DNA of 41,229 nucleotides from Phycisphaerae bacterium (GCA_030372985.1 JAUCQB010000019.1:1-41229), one strand, 5' to 3'. Counted from the stretch's first letter, positions 1-8,267 are shown. A program made the numbers and translations. Notes: generated by a model from the sequence alone, not told the origin.

Positions 1-52
1 GATCTACACCGTTCGGAACTCGTCGGCAGCGTCAGATGTGTATAAGAGACAG
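1..52 (+). other. Nextera/Tn5 sequencing adapter (artefact)
   Basis: The first 52 bases read as the Illumina P5-side Nextera adapter: part of the flow-cell sequence, a 10-nt index (cgttcggaac), then the read-1 primer ending in the 19-bp Tn5 mosaic end (agatgtgtataagagacag). This is synthetic sequence left untrimmed in the assembly. The same adapter with the same index is found inverted at the other end. Nothing should be annotated across it. Confidence 0.98.
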
Positions 53-219
53 ATCAGTATAGCGTTTAGGTGGGCTCGGGGCAACAGAAACCCCCGGTTA
101 GACTTTGGTCCGATGCGCAGAGAAACAGCACCAGAAAGGAGCGGTGTCCCTCCCGCAGGCCACGCGTTGGGTCGGTACCGACGACGGCGAACCAAGCCTG
201 AGGTTGGGTGATCGCCCTG

Positions 220-345
220 TCAGAACTCAAACGGTATCGACTCCACCGTCGCCCGCTTGTCCTTCGGCATGAAGTGGATGTACCGCCGCGTGGTCCGTTG
301 GCCCAGGTGAGCGAGGAAGGACGCGAGAACCGCGTCTGACAGGGG
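220..345 (-). pseudogene. Tyrosine recombinase (phage-type integrase) C-terminal remnant, copy 1
   Basis: On the minus strand this stretch reads through a segment ending in AHLGQRTTRRYIHFMPKDKR and then ATVESIPFEF and a TGA stop at 220-222. The pattern GHxxxxTTxRYxH is the end of the catalytic domain of tyrosine recombinases, with the H of the HxxR...Y set and the following Tyr region. No upstream catalytic part (R...HxxR) can be followed: the frame meets a stop near 423, and no start or ribosome site is present. A second copy with nearly the same last 18 residues lies at 1371-1496. It is read as a decayed fragment. It could not make an active enzyme. Confidence 0.7.
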
Positions 346-549
346 GAGTGGGGACGCGAAGAGGCGGTCACAATGCCGCGAAAAACGCCCGATTCCGCCT
401 ACAACCGCTTGCAGATACGCGCGTTACGTCTGCGAGCGGCACCTGCGCCTGAGAGCGGCCCTCGTGCGTGCCCGCCCGCTGCAACCGGCGCATAGTTGTG
501 AGAGTACTATGTATCGCTGGAAGGGTCTTGCAGCGTGAAGGAGACAGCG

Positions 550-1245
550 ATGACGAAACATCTCTGGCGGATGTCCGTTCCTGTCGTGATGGTCTGCTCG
601 GGAGTTTCTTTCGCAGTGATCTTTTTCGAGGATCGTGGTGCCTGGTCGTCCGACTGGTCGAAGGAACTTGAGCCGTGTCGGGCACGGGCAAGCACCATCA
701 GCGAGCAACCTATCGGCGGGGGAGAGGTTTACACCATCCCATTCGCGGACCGAGGTGACTTCGAGAAGATCTGGCCTGTCCTCGTGACCTTGAAGAGCAA
801 AGGTGCTCCGCTGATCCTTCGCAGCGGAGGCGTCGAAGTGCGGCGACGCTGCCCGGTCTTCAGCGACGTAAGCCTCGATCTCAGCGGCGTGAAGAAAGAC
901 GACTCGGCCGAGCCGGATGACTGGATCAGCGCGGTCCGGCTCCGCACGGTCGCCAAGGAAAGCAAGGAGTACTGTGCTGGCTGGCCGGTAGGAACCTACC
1001 CCGGCGTGAAGATCTATGCTCCATCGACGTCGTGCTATGCGAAGGGGAGCAGTGCGTATGCCGGTGCGGAGGCTCAGGATCATTCAACCATGGGACGTTC
1101 GACCACCGTGATAGAGTTGTTTGTCGGCGATGGCAAGGTGATCGATTTGAATCGAATCCGGTTGCCCGCTGAGACTCCCATCGTCGATAACCGAGTCTTC
1201 GAGAGTGAACAGAAGCAACCCACGACGAAACCCGCCAACCCTTGA
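550..1245 (+). CDS. Hypothetical secreted or membrane-anchored protein (231 aa)
   Basis: An open frame with a hydrophobic N-terminal segment (about residues 8-25), consistent with a signal peptide or signal anchor, then a soluble region with several cysteines. The chosen start is the ATG at 550, because GGAG at 540-543 is well spaced; an in-frame GTG lies at 535. The C-terminal part (VIDLNRIRLPAETPIVDNRV) recalls short hypothetical proteins seen in planctomycete accessory regions, but I cannot name a family or a function. It lies between two integrase remnants and beside a disrupted tRNA, so it is probably cargo of a former integrative element. It is not obviously damaged. Confidence 0.65.
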   Translation: MTKHLWRMSVPVVMVCSGVSFAVIFFEDRGAWSSDWSKELEPCRARASTISEQPIGGGEVYTIPFADRGDFEKIWPVLVTLKSKGAPLILRSGGVEVRRRCPVFSDVSLDLSGVKKDDSAEPDDWISAVRLRTVAKESKEYCAGWPVGTYPGVKIYAPSTSCYAKGSSAYAGAEAQDHSTMGRSTTVIELFVGDGKVIDLNRIRLPAETPIVDNRVFESEQKQPTTKPANP

Positions 1246-1370
1246 TTCTCTGGATCCGCCACCCTCGCGGTTTGATTTGCCCCAGCACGCCGGGCATCAC
1301 TGATGTCGAGCAGAAGCACGGCATGAGGTCGTATCCCGCAATCTTCCGCTTTCGTCGGGCAGCCACTCAC

Positions 1371-1496
1371 TCAAAACGTGAACGGGATCGACTCTACCGT
1401 CGCCCGCTTATCTTTGGGCATGAAATGGATGTACCGCCACGTCGTCTTCGGGTCTAGGTGGCCCACAACCGCCCATACGATGCGAAACGCGCTGAG
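1371..1496 (-). pseudogene. Tyrosine recombinase C-terminal remnant, copy 2
   Basis: The minus strand reads LSAFRIVWAVVGHLDPKTTW, then RYIHFMPKDKRATVESIPFT, then F and a TGA at 1371-1373. GHxDPKTTxRYxH is the conserved end of tyrosine recombinases. The last ~18 residues match copy 1 almost exactly, and the DNA of the two copies is also closely similar. Only about 42 codons remain; the frame has no start or upstream catalytic box. It sits about 70 bp from the broken tRNA-Gly, which is where an integrase of a tRNA-targeting element is normally found. The copy is closer to the family consensus than copy 1. Confidence 0.75.
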
Positions 1497-1505
1497 ATCT
1501 CGCCC

Positions 1506-1525
1506 AACCGCCAGAAAAGCGCCAG
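1506..1525 (+). repeat. 20-bp direct repeat, copy 1 (possible attachment-site repeat)
   Basis: The sequence aaccgccagaaaagcgccag occurs here and again, identical, at 1714-1733. The two copies flank the truncated tRNA-Gly and its promoter. This one lies just beyond the second integrase remnant. It may be an integrase arm site or the scar of an earlier integration; that reading is inference. Confidence 0.6.
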
Positions 1526-1567
1526 TAAGCAATTCGTAAGTTGTTGATCAGGTAAGGGTTAGGAAGG

Positions 1568-1609
<42 letters not shown>

Positions 1610-1624
1610 ACCCTTATTTCCTTA

Positions 1625-1653
1625 AAACTACAGGGGTTACGTCGTCCTGTCAA
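1625..1653 (-). promoter_or_regulatory. Promoter of the truncated tRNA-Gly
   Basis: On the minus strand TTGACA (1653-1648) is followed after 17 bp by TAGTTT (1630-1625). The predicted transcription start lies about 10 bases before the tRNA 5' end at 1609. This supports the view that the right-hand side is the original chromosomal flank of the tRNA. Confidence 0.6.
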
Positions 1654-1713
1654 GTCCCTTTCGATACCGTTGGATACACCGTAAGTCCTTTTCGTTGCCC
1701 TTACTTACCTGCG

Positions 1714-1733
1714 AACCGCCAGAAAAGCGCCAG
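1714..1733 (+). repeat. 20-bp direct repeat, copy 2
   Basis: Identical to 1506-1525. This copy lies upstream of the tRNA-Gly promoter and marks the point where the readable similarity of the neighbouring lipoprotein pseudogene ends. Confidence 0.6.
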
Positions 1734-2499
1734 ATTTCAGCAGGTGGGTCGGGGGATGTTCGGGACGTCCGAGACCCCAACAGGAACGCCGCCGACTTCG
1801 CCCAATGCGCGATGATTATTCGCGTCAACTGCTCGCCTGTTAGCGTTCCTGCGCGGAGGTCGCCCGTGATGACGCGGTACTTGTTCCCCGATTCCTTCCA
1901 CCACAGAAGCGGTGCGCTCCCGTCCTGGGGAGTGACGACATCGCCCTGGTATGACGGCGCCCTGCCCTGCTCGACCAGTAGGCTGTAGTATGAGGTCATG
2001 AAGGAAATCCACGCTCGCGTTCGCAACGATGGTCAGATCACCCGCGAGCAGAGAAACACACTTGAGAAGCGAATACTTGAGTCGTTCTTCATGACCTCTT
2101 CCGAATCCATGCTCGAGGGATACCGGCCGCCCGTCATCGCGGCAAAAGCGCTTAGGCCCGAAATCAAGTCATCTTCATTCAGCCTCAGCATCCTCAACAC
2201 TACTCCGCGATCCCGGAGAGAAAGCGTTCGTCCGCGTTGCGTGACAGCTCTATCCCAAAGGAGCTCTTCTTCGGGATTGCCGGCCGGCGGTGGGGGGGGG
2301 CGGTCGTGGAGTCCGGCTCACCGGGACCATGAACTCTCGGCGTGGGTTCAGTCGGTTCCGACGGACCTACGGCCACGGGTGAGCCGATCGGCGTTGAATC
2401 CTTCCTGGACGCAGAGCCGCATCCGACGAAGTGGATCCCAATTGTCAGAGCAATCGTGCCGGCAAGTCCCCTCGAAATGAGTCCGCGGAGCCCCATCAT
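1734..2499 (-). pseudogene. Lipoprotein gene of a planctomycete-type family, frame-disrupted
   Basis: A strong start is visible: GGAAGGAG, then ATG at 2499 (or 2496), then a signal sequence with lipobox (IHFVGC). The frame stops at 2200-2202. A second frame, open from about 2203, continues with segments such as LSAFAAMTGGRYPSSMD and, after an in-frame TGA near 2034, DVVTPQDGSAPLLWWK and KYRVITGDLRA. This order, a lipoprotein start, then 'GGxYPSSxD', then 'YxGxxVTxxDxxxxLxxWK...YRVIxGDL', resembles a family of planctomycete secreted proteins that I know only as hypothetical. At least one frameshift and one stop break it, and its 3' end stops near the 20-bp repeat. It is probably a dead gene; a sequencing or assembly error is the alternative. 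Confidence 0.5.
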
Positions 2500-2854
2500 T
2501 TGACCATCTCCTTCCGAAGGCCAAGCAGGAGCACCACACCCCAGGGGGCTTCGAGTGACCGCCGAAGAGCTGATCGGATCGGGACCAAGCTGGCGGAAGG
2601 CATGGGAGAGTCTCCGGGGACGCTACAGATAGCTGCTTGCGCAGCCGGGTCGTGGCCTTCTCCTATATAGGACGTGCAAAGCCACGCTCCTGTTCCCGAA
2701 AAAAGGAAAGGGGGTGTCTCCTTTGCTCATCCATACGCCCTTTTCGGCCCGTTGCAGGCCCCTGGGCGCTGGGGCCCCACGCGTTATCATGACGGGTACC
2801 CACAAACTCCCGTCGACGATCCGGCGGTCGGAGCCGGAAGGTGGACCGGTATTA
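2500..2854. other. Intergenic region with a 12-bp palindrome
   Basis: No convincing gene is seen. It contains the perfect palindrome TCCTATATAGGA at 2661-2672, followed by an A/G-rich stretch near 2700. Short open frames here have no ribosome site and no family features. Confidence 0.4.
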
Positions 2855-3427
2855 TCAGTAGTGTTTGCCCGCCTCCTTCTTCAGCATTTCCTCGTACTGA
2901 GCCGGAGGAATCGGTTTCGCTCGGGTAATCTCCAAAGCGCCTTGGCGTTTCTTCGTGTCCGACGTCAGCATGTTGACCAGTTGCTCGGTAACGTCGATCC
3001 TGGCCGAATCCTTGTGCTTGTCCAAAGCCTTGGCGTCCCATCGTGAGATCAAGGCTGCGAGATTGTCCTCCCGTTTGATGCGGTCGAGCTCTTGGCCGTA
3101 CTGCTCAAGTATGTTGTCCACCGGATAAGTGCTGAAACCCTGGCGGTGCATCTGTTTTCGCGACTCCCACAAGGCTCGATCAGCCAGGCGGATCTGATCG
3201 GCGTCTCCCGACTGCCGGGCCTTTTCCAGGGCCTCCTTGAGGCGTTGCTCCTCGGCTCTGTGGTGGTCGGAATCGCAGTAGGCGACGGCCACCGCTCGCG
3301 AGTCGTATACGCCCACGCGGGCCTGGGCGGCGCGTGGTTCCGGAGAGATGACGACTTTCTGGTGGCGATTCTCGCAGGCGGGAATCCCGAGGAGCCAAGC
3401 CAGTGTAAGGTACTTAACGGTTCTCAT
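2855..3427 (-). CDS. Putative lipoprotein of unknown function (190 aa)
   Basis: It starts at ATG 3427 behind AGGAGG, overlapping the stop of the upstream membrane-protein gene by 4 bases (ATGA), so the two are translationally coupled. The N-terminus has a short hydrophobic stretch (LTLAWLLGIPAC) that fits a lipobox, with Cys as the likely lipidated residue. The rest is charged and largely helical, with a Lys/Glu-rich region (about residues 65-100: EEQRLKEALEKARQSGD) that may form a coiled coil. A much longer in-frame extension upstream exists, but it runs through the neighbouring gene in another frame and is spurious. I recognise no family. It is the second gene of a two-gene unit downstream of a TetR regulator. 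Confidence 0.7.
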   Translation of the reverse strand: MRTVKYLTLAWLLGIPACENRHQKVVISPEPRAAQARVGVYDSRAVAVAYCDSDHHRAEEQRLKEALEKARQSGDADQIRLADRALWESRKQMHRQGFSTYPVDNILEQYGQELDRIKREDNLAALISRWDAKALDKHKDSARIDVTEQLVNMLTSDTKKRQGALEITRAKPIPPAQYEEMLKKEAGKHY

Positions 3428-3843
3428 GCGGTTCCTCCTTCGCGTGCTGAGGATGGTGTAAGGCACTCCGTTCTGTCCACGAGCCGGAAAAAGACGTAGC
3501 AGAGCCCGGGCAGCAGCAGGAGCCATGCAATACCATGGGGCGCCCGGTGCTCCAGGGCCAGGAATGCGATCATCCCCAGTAGGATCATGCCGCCACCGAT
3601 CCCCTCCCACTTCCATCCAATGAGCAAGCCCAGCCACACCGTGAGCATGAGGTGCAGTTCGAGGTTCACCTTCCACGGTTGTGTCCACGGATTGGGTGGC
3701 CCTCCTTCTCCGATCGCGATGCTGGCCAGCAGCAGAAAGAGCCCTGCGCCGCTGATCCGGGCCACCCAGCGGATAACGAGTACACCCATGGGCGTCCCGT
3801 GGACGGCCGCCTCCGGGTGAGAAGAACCTGATTCTGCGGACAT
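3424..3843 (-). CDS. Small integral membrane protein (139 aa)
   Basis: A hydrophobic protein with about four predicted membrane segments: VLVIRWVARISGAGLFLLLA, a second around LHLMLTVWLGLLIG, a third GGGMILLGMIAFLAL, and a fourth GIAWLLLLPGLCYVFF. The preferred start is ATG 3843, with GGAG 9 bases upstream; ATGs at 3873 and 3861 are also in frame, but they fall on or beyond the palindrome at 3861-3878. Its stop overlaps the start of the lipoprotein gene. It is just downstream of tetR on the same strand and behind a copy of the presumed TetR operator, so it is the likely regulated target. Its biochemical role is unknown. Confidence 0.7.
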   Translation of the reverse strand: MSAESGSSHPEAAVHGTPMGVLVIRWVARISGAGLFLLLASIAIGEGGPPNPWTQPWKVNLELHLMLTVWLGLLIGWKWEGIGGGMILLGMIAFLALEHRAPHGIAWLLLLPGLCYVFFRLVDRTECLTPSSAREGGTA

Positions 3844-3860
3844 GCCGGTGTCTCCAGTCA

Positions 3861-3878
3861 TGTAAGCATACACTTACA
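3861..3878. promoter_or_regulatory. Presumed TetR operator, copy 2 (membrane-protein operon)
   Basis: The 18-bp near-perfect palindrome TGTAAGCATACACTTACA sits 18 bases upstream of the preferred start of the membrane protein gene. It matches the palindrome in front of the tetR gene (4484-4501) at most positions (TGTAAG-N6-CTTACA versus TGTAAG-N6-CATACA). Two matching sites at the two promoters expected to be controlled by a local TetR regulator make an operator role likely. Confidence 0.7.
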
Positions 3879-3900
3879 CACACGCAAAAAGACGCCGGAC

Positions 3901-4482
3901 TCATCCTTCGTCCATACGCAAGAGGGCCCGGCCGACGCGACGAAACAGTGCCTGCCGGTGCGGCTCGGTCATCAACCCGAGTTCGCGCGAGATGTTTGAT
4001 ACTGTTCCGATACCCACCAGCGCCCAAGCGATGAGGTCGGCGTCGTCCCTCCTCAGGGAGGGATGACCGCCGGTCTGCTCGAGGATGAAACGGTGGAAGC
4101 CCAGGTACATCTTTCGCAACGCCTCCCGGATGTCAGGATCGTCGGTCTCCGCCAGGCCGGTGAAGACGATCCGATACAACCCGAACTCGCCGTGGTGGAC
4201 AGCCTCGTACTCCAGCACGCGCCGGGCGATCGAACCTTTGGCACCTTTCGGTTGCAGTCGATGCCACGCCTGCAGTGATGACGCATGGACGTACTCGATC
4301 GCCGCCAGAAACATCTCCTTCTTGCTTGGCCAGACCCGGTAAAGCACGTTCTCGCGGACTCGGCACCTGCGGGCGAGTTCGGCCGTCGTCGCCCGGCGGT
4401 AACCCAACTCCGCGAACGCCGCTGCCACGACCGGCAACAACCGATCCGGATGCCCTTGGGGTTTTGACTTGCCACCTGCCAT
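3901..4482 (-). CDS. TetR/AcrR-family transcriptional regulator (193 aa)
   Basis: The N-terminal region (about residues 12-60) is a TetR-type helix-turn-helix: an initial helix (LLPVVAAAFAELGYRRATTA), then ELARRCRVRENVLYRVWPSK and KEMFLAAIEYV. This matches the family pattern of a 'G' turn, then T-x-x-x-L-A, then LY-x-x-x-x-x-K. The C-terminal ~130 residues are helical and form the dimerisation/ligand domain, which is not conserved in sequence, so the ligand cannot be read. The gene starts at ATG 4482, two bases from a palindrome (4484-4501), which suggests a nearly leaderless message and autorepression. A same-type palindrome lies in front of the following membrane-protein operon. It is probably a repressor of both. 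Confidence 0.88.
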   Translation of the reverse strand: MAGGKSKPQGHPDRLLPVVAAAFAELGYRRATTAELARRCRVRENVLYRVWPSKKEMFLAAIEYVHASSLQAWHRLQPKGAKGSIARRVLEYEAVHHGEFGLYRIVFTGLAETDDPDIREALRKMYLGFHRFILEQTGGHPSLRRDDADLIAWALVGIGTVSNISRELGLMTEPHRQALFRRVGRALLRMDEG

Positions 4483-4483
4483 T

Positions 4484-4501
4484 TGTAAGTGTATACATAC
4501 A
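4484..4501. promoter_or_regulatory. Presumed TetR operator, copy 1 (tetR promoter)
   Basis: The palindrome TGTAAGTGTATACATACA lies immediately upstream of the tetR start codon. It shares the TGTAAG and TACA arms with the site at 3861-3878. Its position over the start of the regulator gene points to autoregulation. Confidence 0.7.
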
Positions 4502-4774
4502 TGGTTTGACCGCCGAAGTCAAGCGCGGACTGAGACTAACGGGACCGGCCGGCGACGCAGGGTGAAGTGAAGCCGTCTCTCCAGTTGGCGGTGCCGGCCG
4601 TCGCTGCTGGCTGGCGGCCTTGCTGACGAGGCCGGAGGTCGCCTGATCGCGGCCACACACGGCTGCGTGTAGCACGTCGTATCCCAGCAAGTGGTTGAGT
4701 CGTACTTGGCTTCTGATGGCGCACAACGTCCTCGACTCACCCTGGGCTCGTGGTAAGATTCCTGCATTGGCCCC

Positions 4775-5299
4775 TTGCCTTATTCGTCATTGTGGTGGAA
4801 CCTCAACGGCGCGAGCAAACGCCAACAGGCGTACGAACAGCTTTGCCAGGCGCTCGTGCTCGGGCAGATCTCGGCGGGGCAGCGGCTTCGAGAGGCCGAA
4901 TGGGCGGAACGCCTGGGCGTCAACCGGGCGGCCATACGAGAAGCCTGCGGCCTGCTGTGCGTCGGAGGGCTGGTCGTGGAAGGTCCGAAACGCAGTTACG
5001 TCAGGACGTGTCTGAGTCCGACGGCCGCTCAAGACGCCCTGGAGGTCCGCTGTCTGCTGGAGACCGGGGCCATCGAGCGGATCTGCTGCCTGGGTCTCAA
5101 CGATTCTCGCCGCCTCGAGCCGCTGCCAAAGGCGTGCGACCAACCTGAATCGCTGCTGCACAACCGCTACCGGATTGCGCCCGCAGGGTTGGCTAGGCGC
5201 GACAGGGGTGGGGCTTTACAATGCTTTGATCCCGCTCGGCGGCGTAGGCGAGCGAGACCATCCGGGCCGTATCCGGGCCGTATCGGGTCGAAAAAGTGA
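4775..5299 (+). CDS. GntR-family regulator with truncated FCD-type effector domain
   Basis: Residues about 17-78 form a winged helix of the GntR type (QAYEQLCQALVLGQISAGQR, then LREAEWAERLGVNRAAIREA, then a wing ending in GPKRSYVRT). A start of an FCD ligand domain follows (LEVRCLLETGAIE). After about residue 130 the normal helical FCD sequence with its metal-binding histidines is missing, and the frame runs on in low-complexity Arg-rich sequence to 5299, so the protein is truncated or decayed. The likely start is the TTG at 4775; no strong ribosome site is seen. It precedes a sugar phosphorylase/transporter pair and was probably its local regulator. Confidence 0.6.
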   Translation: MPYSSLWWNLNGASKRQQAYEQLCQALVLGQISAGQRLREAEWAERLGVNRAAIREACGLLCVGGLVVEGPKRSYVRTCLSPTAAQDALEVRCLLETGAIERICCLGLNDSRRLEPLPKACDQPESLLHNRYRIAPAGLARRDRGGALQCFDPARRRRRARPSGPYPGRIGSKK

Positions 5300-5330
5300 A
5301 CCCCGTCACATCCCCAACAAGGTTGTTGCC

Positions 5331-8246
5331 ATGACCGTTTTGTTTCGTGCGGAAGCATGTGATTTGCGCCGCTTGACCATCGTCCATCCGGCCGCCGGCG
5401 GACAGGGCGGATATGGCCCGGATGGCGAAGTCATTTACACGGAGCATCCGATCGGTTGTCCCAGTGTGCTGGTGGACAGCCGGGGCGCGGCCAAGGCCAC
5501 GTTCATGTCCAACGGCAGCGTGGAATTCCGCGTTCGAGGCCACGACGGTCTGGATGTGGAGGTGTTGCGCGGGCATTTTGACCCGGTGGAAAAGCGCGAG
5601 GTTGGCGTGCCCTCGCAGGATCTCTGGCTGCGACTCGATGGCCAGGACGGCGCTCGGCCGTCTTTCGCCTCGCTGGTGAACCCGCAGCGGAACCTCAATC
5701 TCGAACCGGCGGCCATCAAGTTGGTGAAGCTCATTAGGCCGAACTGCACGTTCTGGTTTACGGCGGAGTTCGCACCGACCCCGACCAGCAGGCTCGAAAC
5801 CGCCGTGGCGTTTTCGATGGTGCTGACGGACTCCGGGCCGGCGCTGCTGCGTCGCTGTCTGCTGCACAACGGCGGGCGGCAGGCCGTTTCCGGTCAACTC
5901 TGGAGCTTCTTCAATCTGATAGGCACACAGCGCTTCGTCTACAACAAGTCCGCCTGGTACGATCGCGGCCTGCCGCTGAGCCCCGATGAACTGGTGGTAG
6001 CGTCCACGGTGCCGGTGCCCAGTTCGCTCCAGTTGAAGCGTCTCTCCGCCCGCGCCAGTGCGAACCTCACGGCCGGCGAGGCGACCTGCGACGCGTTCCG
6101 TTTTGTCGGGGATTGTGCCGCCACAAGCGTGCTGCCGGCGGCCGTGCGCCGCGGAAAGCTTCTCGAACTTCCCGGTGATCCCGCCGCCTTCAACCGTTTT
6201 TCCAGTCCGACCATCACTGCCGTGCGGCGCGACTTTCGGCTGGCCGCCGGTGAAGATGCCGTACTGGAGGAAGCGCTGCTCTACGTGACCGCCCCAGAAA
6301 CGCTCGACCTTTTCGCCAGCCAGATGCGAAGCGACGGCACGAGCTATCCGGCGGTTGCGGCCGCGTTCAAGACGGCCGCCCGGAACCTGCTGACGCGCAC
6401 CCCTGATGTTGGCGCCTGCGTCGCGCGGATGTCACCGCCGACTGACGCGGTCGCGGAGGCTCCGGCAGCCGAGTTCCGAGTGGCGATTCCGGCCGAACCC
6501 GCCGCCGCCTGCTATCTCAATTCCCTGTGGGCGGGTGTGGGCGAATTGTATGAAAACTGCCGGGCCCACGGCGCCCGTCTGGCCGACGGCATCGAACTGG
6601 GCACCCGCGACCGGGCGCAGGATATGTGGCCGATGCTCAAGGCGGATCCCGCCCGCGTTCGGGCCGACCTGCTGCACGGGCTGAGTTTCCTTTACCGCAC
6701 CGTAACGGAACCGATTCCCGCCGGCGTCCGTCCGCTGACCCGCCGGGAAAAGCTTCACGGGATGTTCCCGCGGCAATACCCCGAGCGCTGGCTTGACCGC
6801 AGCACACCCGTGCCCAACGACAATCGCCCATACAACGACAGCGCCATCTGGATGGTGGATGCGCTTCTGCACTACCTGCGCGAGACGGGGGACTGCTCGA
6901 TTCTTTCAGAGACCGTCCCGACTGTGCGTCTGACCGCCCCTGACGCTCCGGAAACCAGTGCCCTCGTCGGACACGACGAGTCGCTGCCGGTGTGGGAGGT
7001 GTTGCTGGAGGTTTTTGCCTGCTACCAGCGACAGGCGACGGACAGCCCTTATGGCATGATCCAGGCCATGTTCGGCGACTGGGCCGACCCGGTGGATATG
7101 TTCGGCACCGGCCGCGTCGGTGACAACACGACGCGGGGCGAGGGTCGGGGAGTGCTTGTCCGGCTTTCCTGTCATGTGTTCTGTTCGCTGACCACGGCCA
7201 TCGAGATGCTCACGGACAGCGGATTCCGCACCCCGCGGCTGGAACGGGAAATGCCGGGCCTTCAGAGGTTTGCCGCTGATTTACGGGCCGCCATTCTTCG
7301 TTGGGCCTGGGAGCCGGAGGGGCAGTTCGTGGACGCGATTCACGAATTGAAGGCGGATGGCTCTGTGCCCGACTACGGTCGCGGCGAAACCGGTTACACC
7401 CTCGGCTCGCGGCGTACGCAACGCGAATTCGACGGCACGCCGCGGACCGTTCTCACGTCCTGCGCCTGGGGGCTGGCCTTGCTGCGGACGACGGCGTCGT
7501 GGCTGCCGACGTTGCCGGAGCGCGAGGCCATGATTCGGGCACTGCTGCAGAACATTGACCGGCATTGCTTCTCCCCCACCAATGGGCTCAACCTTTACGC
7601 TCCACCGGTCGCCAACACCGAGAAGGCGTGCCGACTGGTGGGCCGGCTGGGAATGCTCCCGCCCGGCTGCGCAGAAAACGGCGAGTATCATCATGCTCAG
7701 GTGATGATGCACTACTTCCGCTCCCGGGTGCCGGGGCAGGCGGACACGGCGTGGGAGCAGTTCAAGCCGGTGCTTTCCAGCGCCCGCGGCCCGGAGCTGT
7801 GCGGACCTTTCGACCAGACCTCCAACAGCTATGCGTGCGACCCCGACGATCCGCATTGCGGCGCGGGCATGAACTTCGGTTTGAGCGGGTCCATGGACTG
7901 GATGTTCGATCTGCTCGAATCGATCGCCGGTCTGAAGCTGGCGCTGCACGATCCGGGGCAACCCGATCTTCGCGTCGAGCCCAACTTGCCGTCTTCATTC
8001 GGCGGCAGCTATTCCCTGCACCGGATCTTGCACAAGGCCGATGGTCACGGGGGGTTCAGCGCCGTACCGCTAAACCTGACCATTTCTCCGGCCGCGACCG
8101 GGGAGGCGGCCGGAGTAACGGTGAACGGTCAGCCGGTGGAGCGGGCGGAAGTGGCCGACATCGCCGCGCATCGGCGGCTTGATCTCAGCCTGAGCATCGC
8201 TGCCGCGAACAACGTCAGCCTCAAACAGACTTCTCGACAGGATTGA
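5331..8246 (+). CDS. GH94-like glycoside phosphorylase (cellobiose/chitobiose phosphorylase superfamily), 971 aa
   Basis: The size, the N-terminal beta-sandwich part and the later (alpha/alpha)6-type part fit GH94 enzymes, which split a beta-glycoside with phosphate to give a sugar 1-phosphate. Visible landmarks are GTRDRAQDMWPML (about residues 424-436, compare the GxRDxxQD motif), YNDSAIWMVDALLHYLRETG, and FGDWADPVD (581-589). The last is in the position of the family's 'GDWND' segment that holds the catalytic Asp (D586 by position). The match is distant, so the substrate cannot be given. The start chosen is ATG 5331, with a weak AAGG upstream; an in-frame extension to 5175 overlaps the regulator. 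No signal peptide is present, so it is cytoplasmic. The sugar porter follows 21 bp later. Confidence 0.7.
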   Translation: MTVLFRAEACDLRRLTIVHPAAGGQGGYGPDGEVIYTEHPIGCPSVLVDSRGAAKATFMSNGSVEFRVRGHDGLDVEVLRGHFDPVEKREVGVPSQDLWLRLDGQDGARPSFASLVNPQRNLNLEPAAIKLVKLIRPNCTFWFTAEFAPTPTSRLETAVAFSMVLTDSGPALLRRCLLHNGGRQAVSGQLWSFFNLIGTQRFVYNKSAWYDRGLPLSPDELVVASTVPVPSSLQLKRLSARASANLTAGEATCDAFRFVGDCAATSVLPAAVRRGKLLELPGDPAAFNRFSSPTITAVRRDFRLAAGEDAVLEEALLYVTAPETLDLFASQMRSDGTSYPAVAAAFKTAARNLLTRTPDVGACVARMSPPTDAVAEAPAAEFRVAIPAEPAAACYLNSLWAGVGELYENCRAHGARLADGIELGTRDRAQDMWPMLKADPARVRADLLHGLSFLYRTVTEPIPAGVRPLTRREKLHGMFPRQYPERWLDRSTPVPNDNRPYNDSAIWMVDALLHYLRETGDCSILSETVPTVRLTAPDAPETSALVGHDESLPVWEVLLEVFACYQRQATDSPYGMIQAMFGDWADPVDMFGTGRVGDNTTRGEGRGVLVRLSCHVFCSLTTAIEMLTDSGFRTPRLEREMPGLQRFAADLRAAILRWAWEPEGQFVDAIHELKADGSVPDYGRGETGYTLGSRRTQREFDGTPRTVLTSCAWGLALLRTTASWLPTLPEREAMIRALLQNIDRHCFSPTNGLNLYAPPVANTEKACRLVGRLGMLPPGCAENGEYHHAQVMMHYFRSRVPGQADTAWEQFKPVLSSARGPELCGPFDQTSNSYACDPDDPHCGAGMNFGLSGSMDWMFDLLESIAGLKLALHDPGQPDLRVEPNLPSSFGGSYSLHRILHKADGHGGFSAVPLNLTISPAATGEAAGVTVNGQPVERAEVADIAAHRRLDLSLSIAAANNVSLKQTSRQD

Positions 8247-8267
8247 ACCGAACACAGGAAGAATAAG

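Noticed and set aside
1998..2480. 160-codon plus-strand frame beginning MKEIHARVRNDG
   Set aside because: It has no ribosome site and is antisense to a lipoprotein pseudogene with good start signals and recognisable segments.
2855..4027. 390-codon version of the lipoprotein gene
   Set aside because: The upstream 200 codons overlap the membrane protein and tetR in another frame; a strong ribosome site at 3427 defines the real start.
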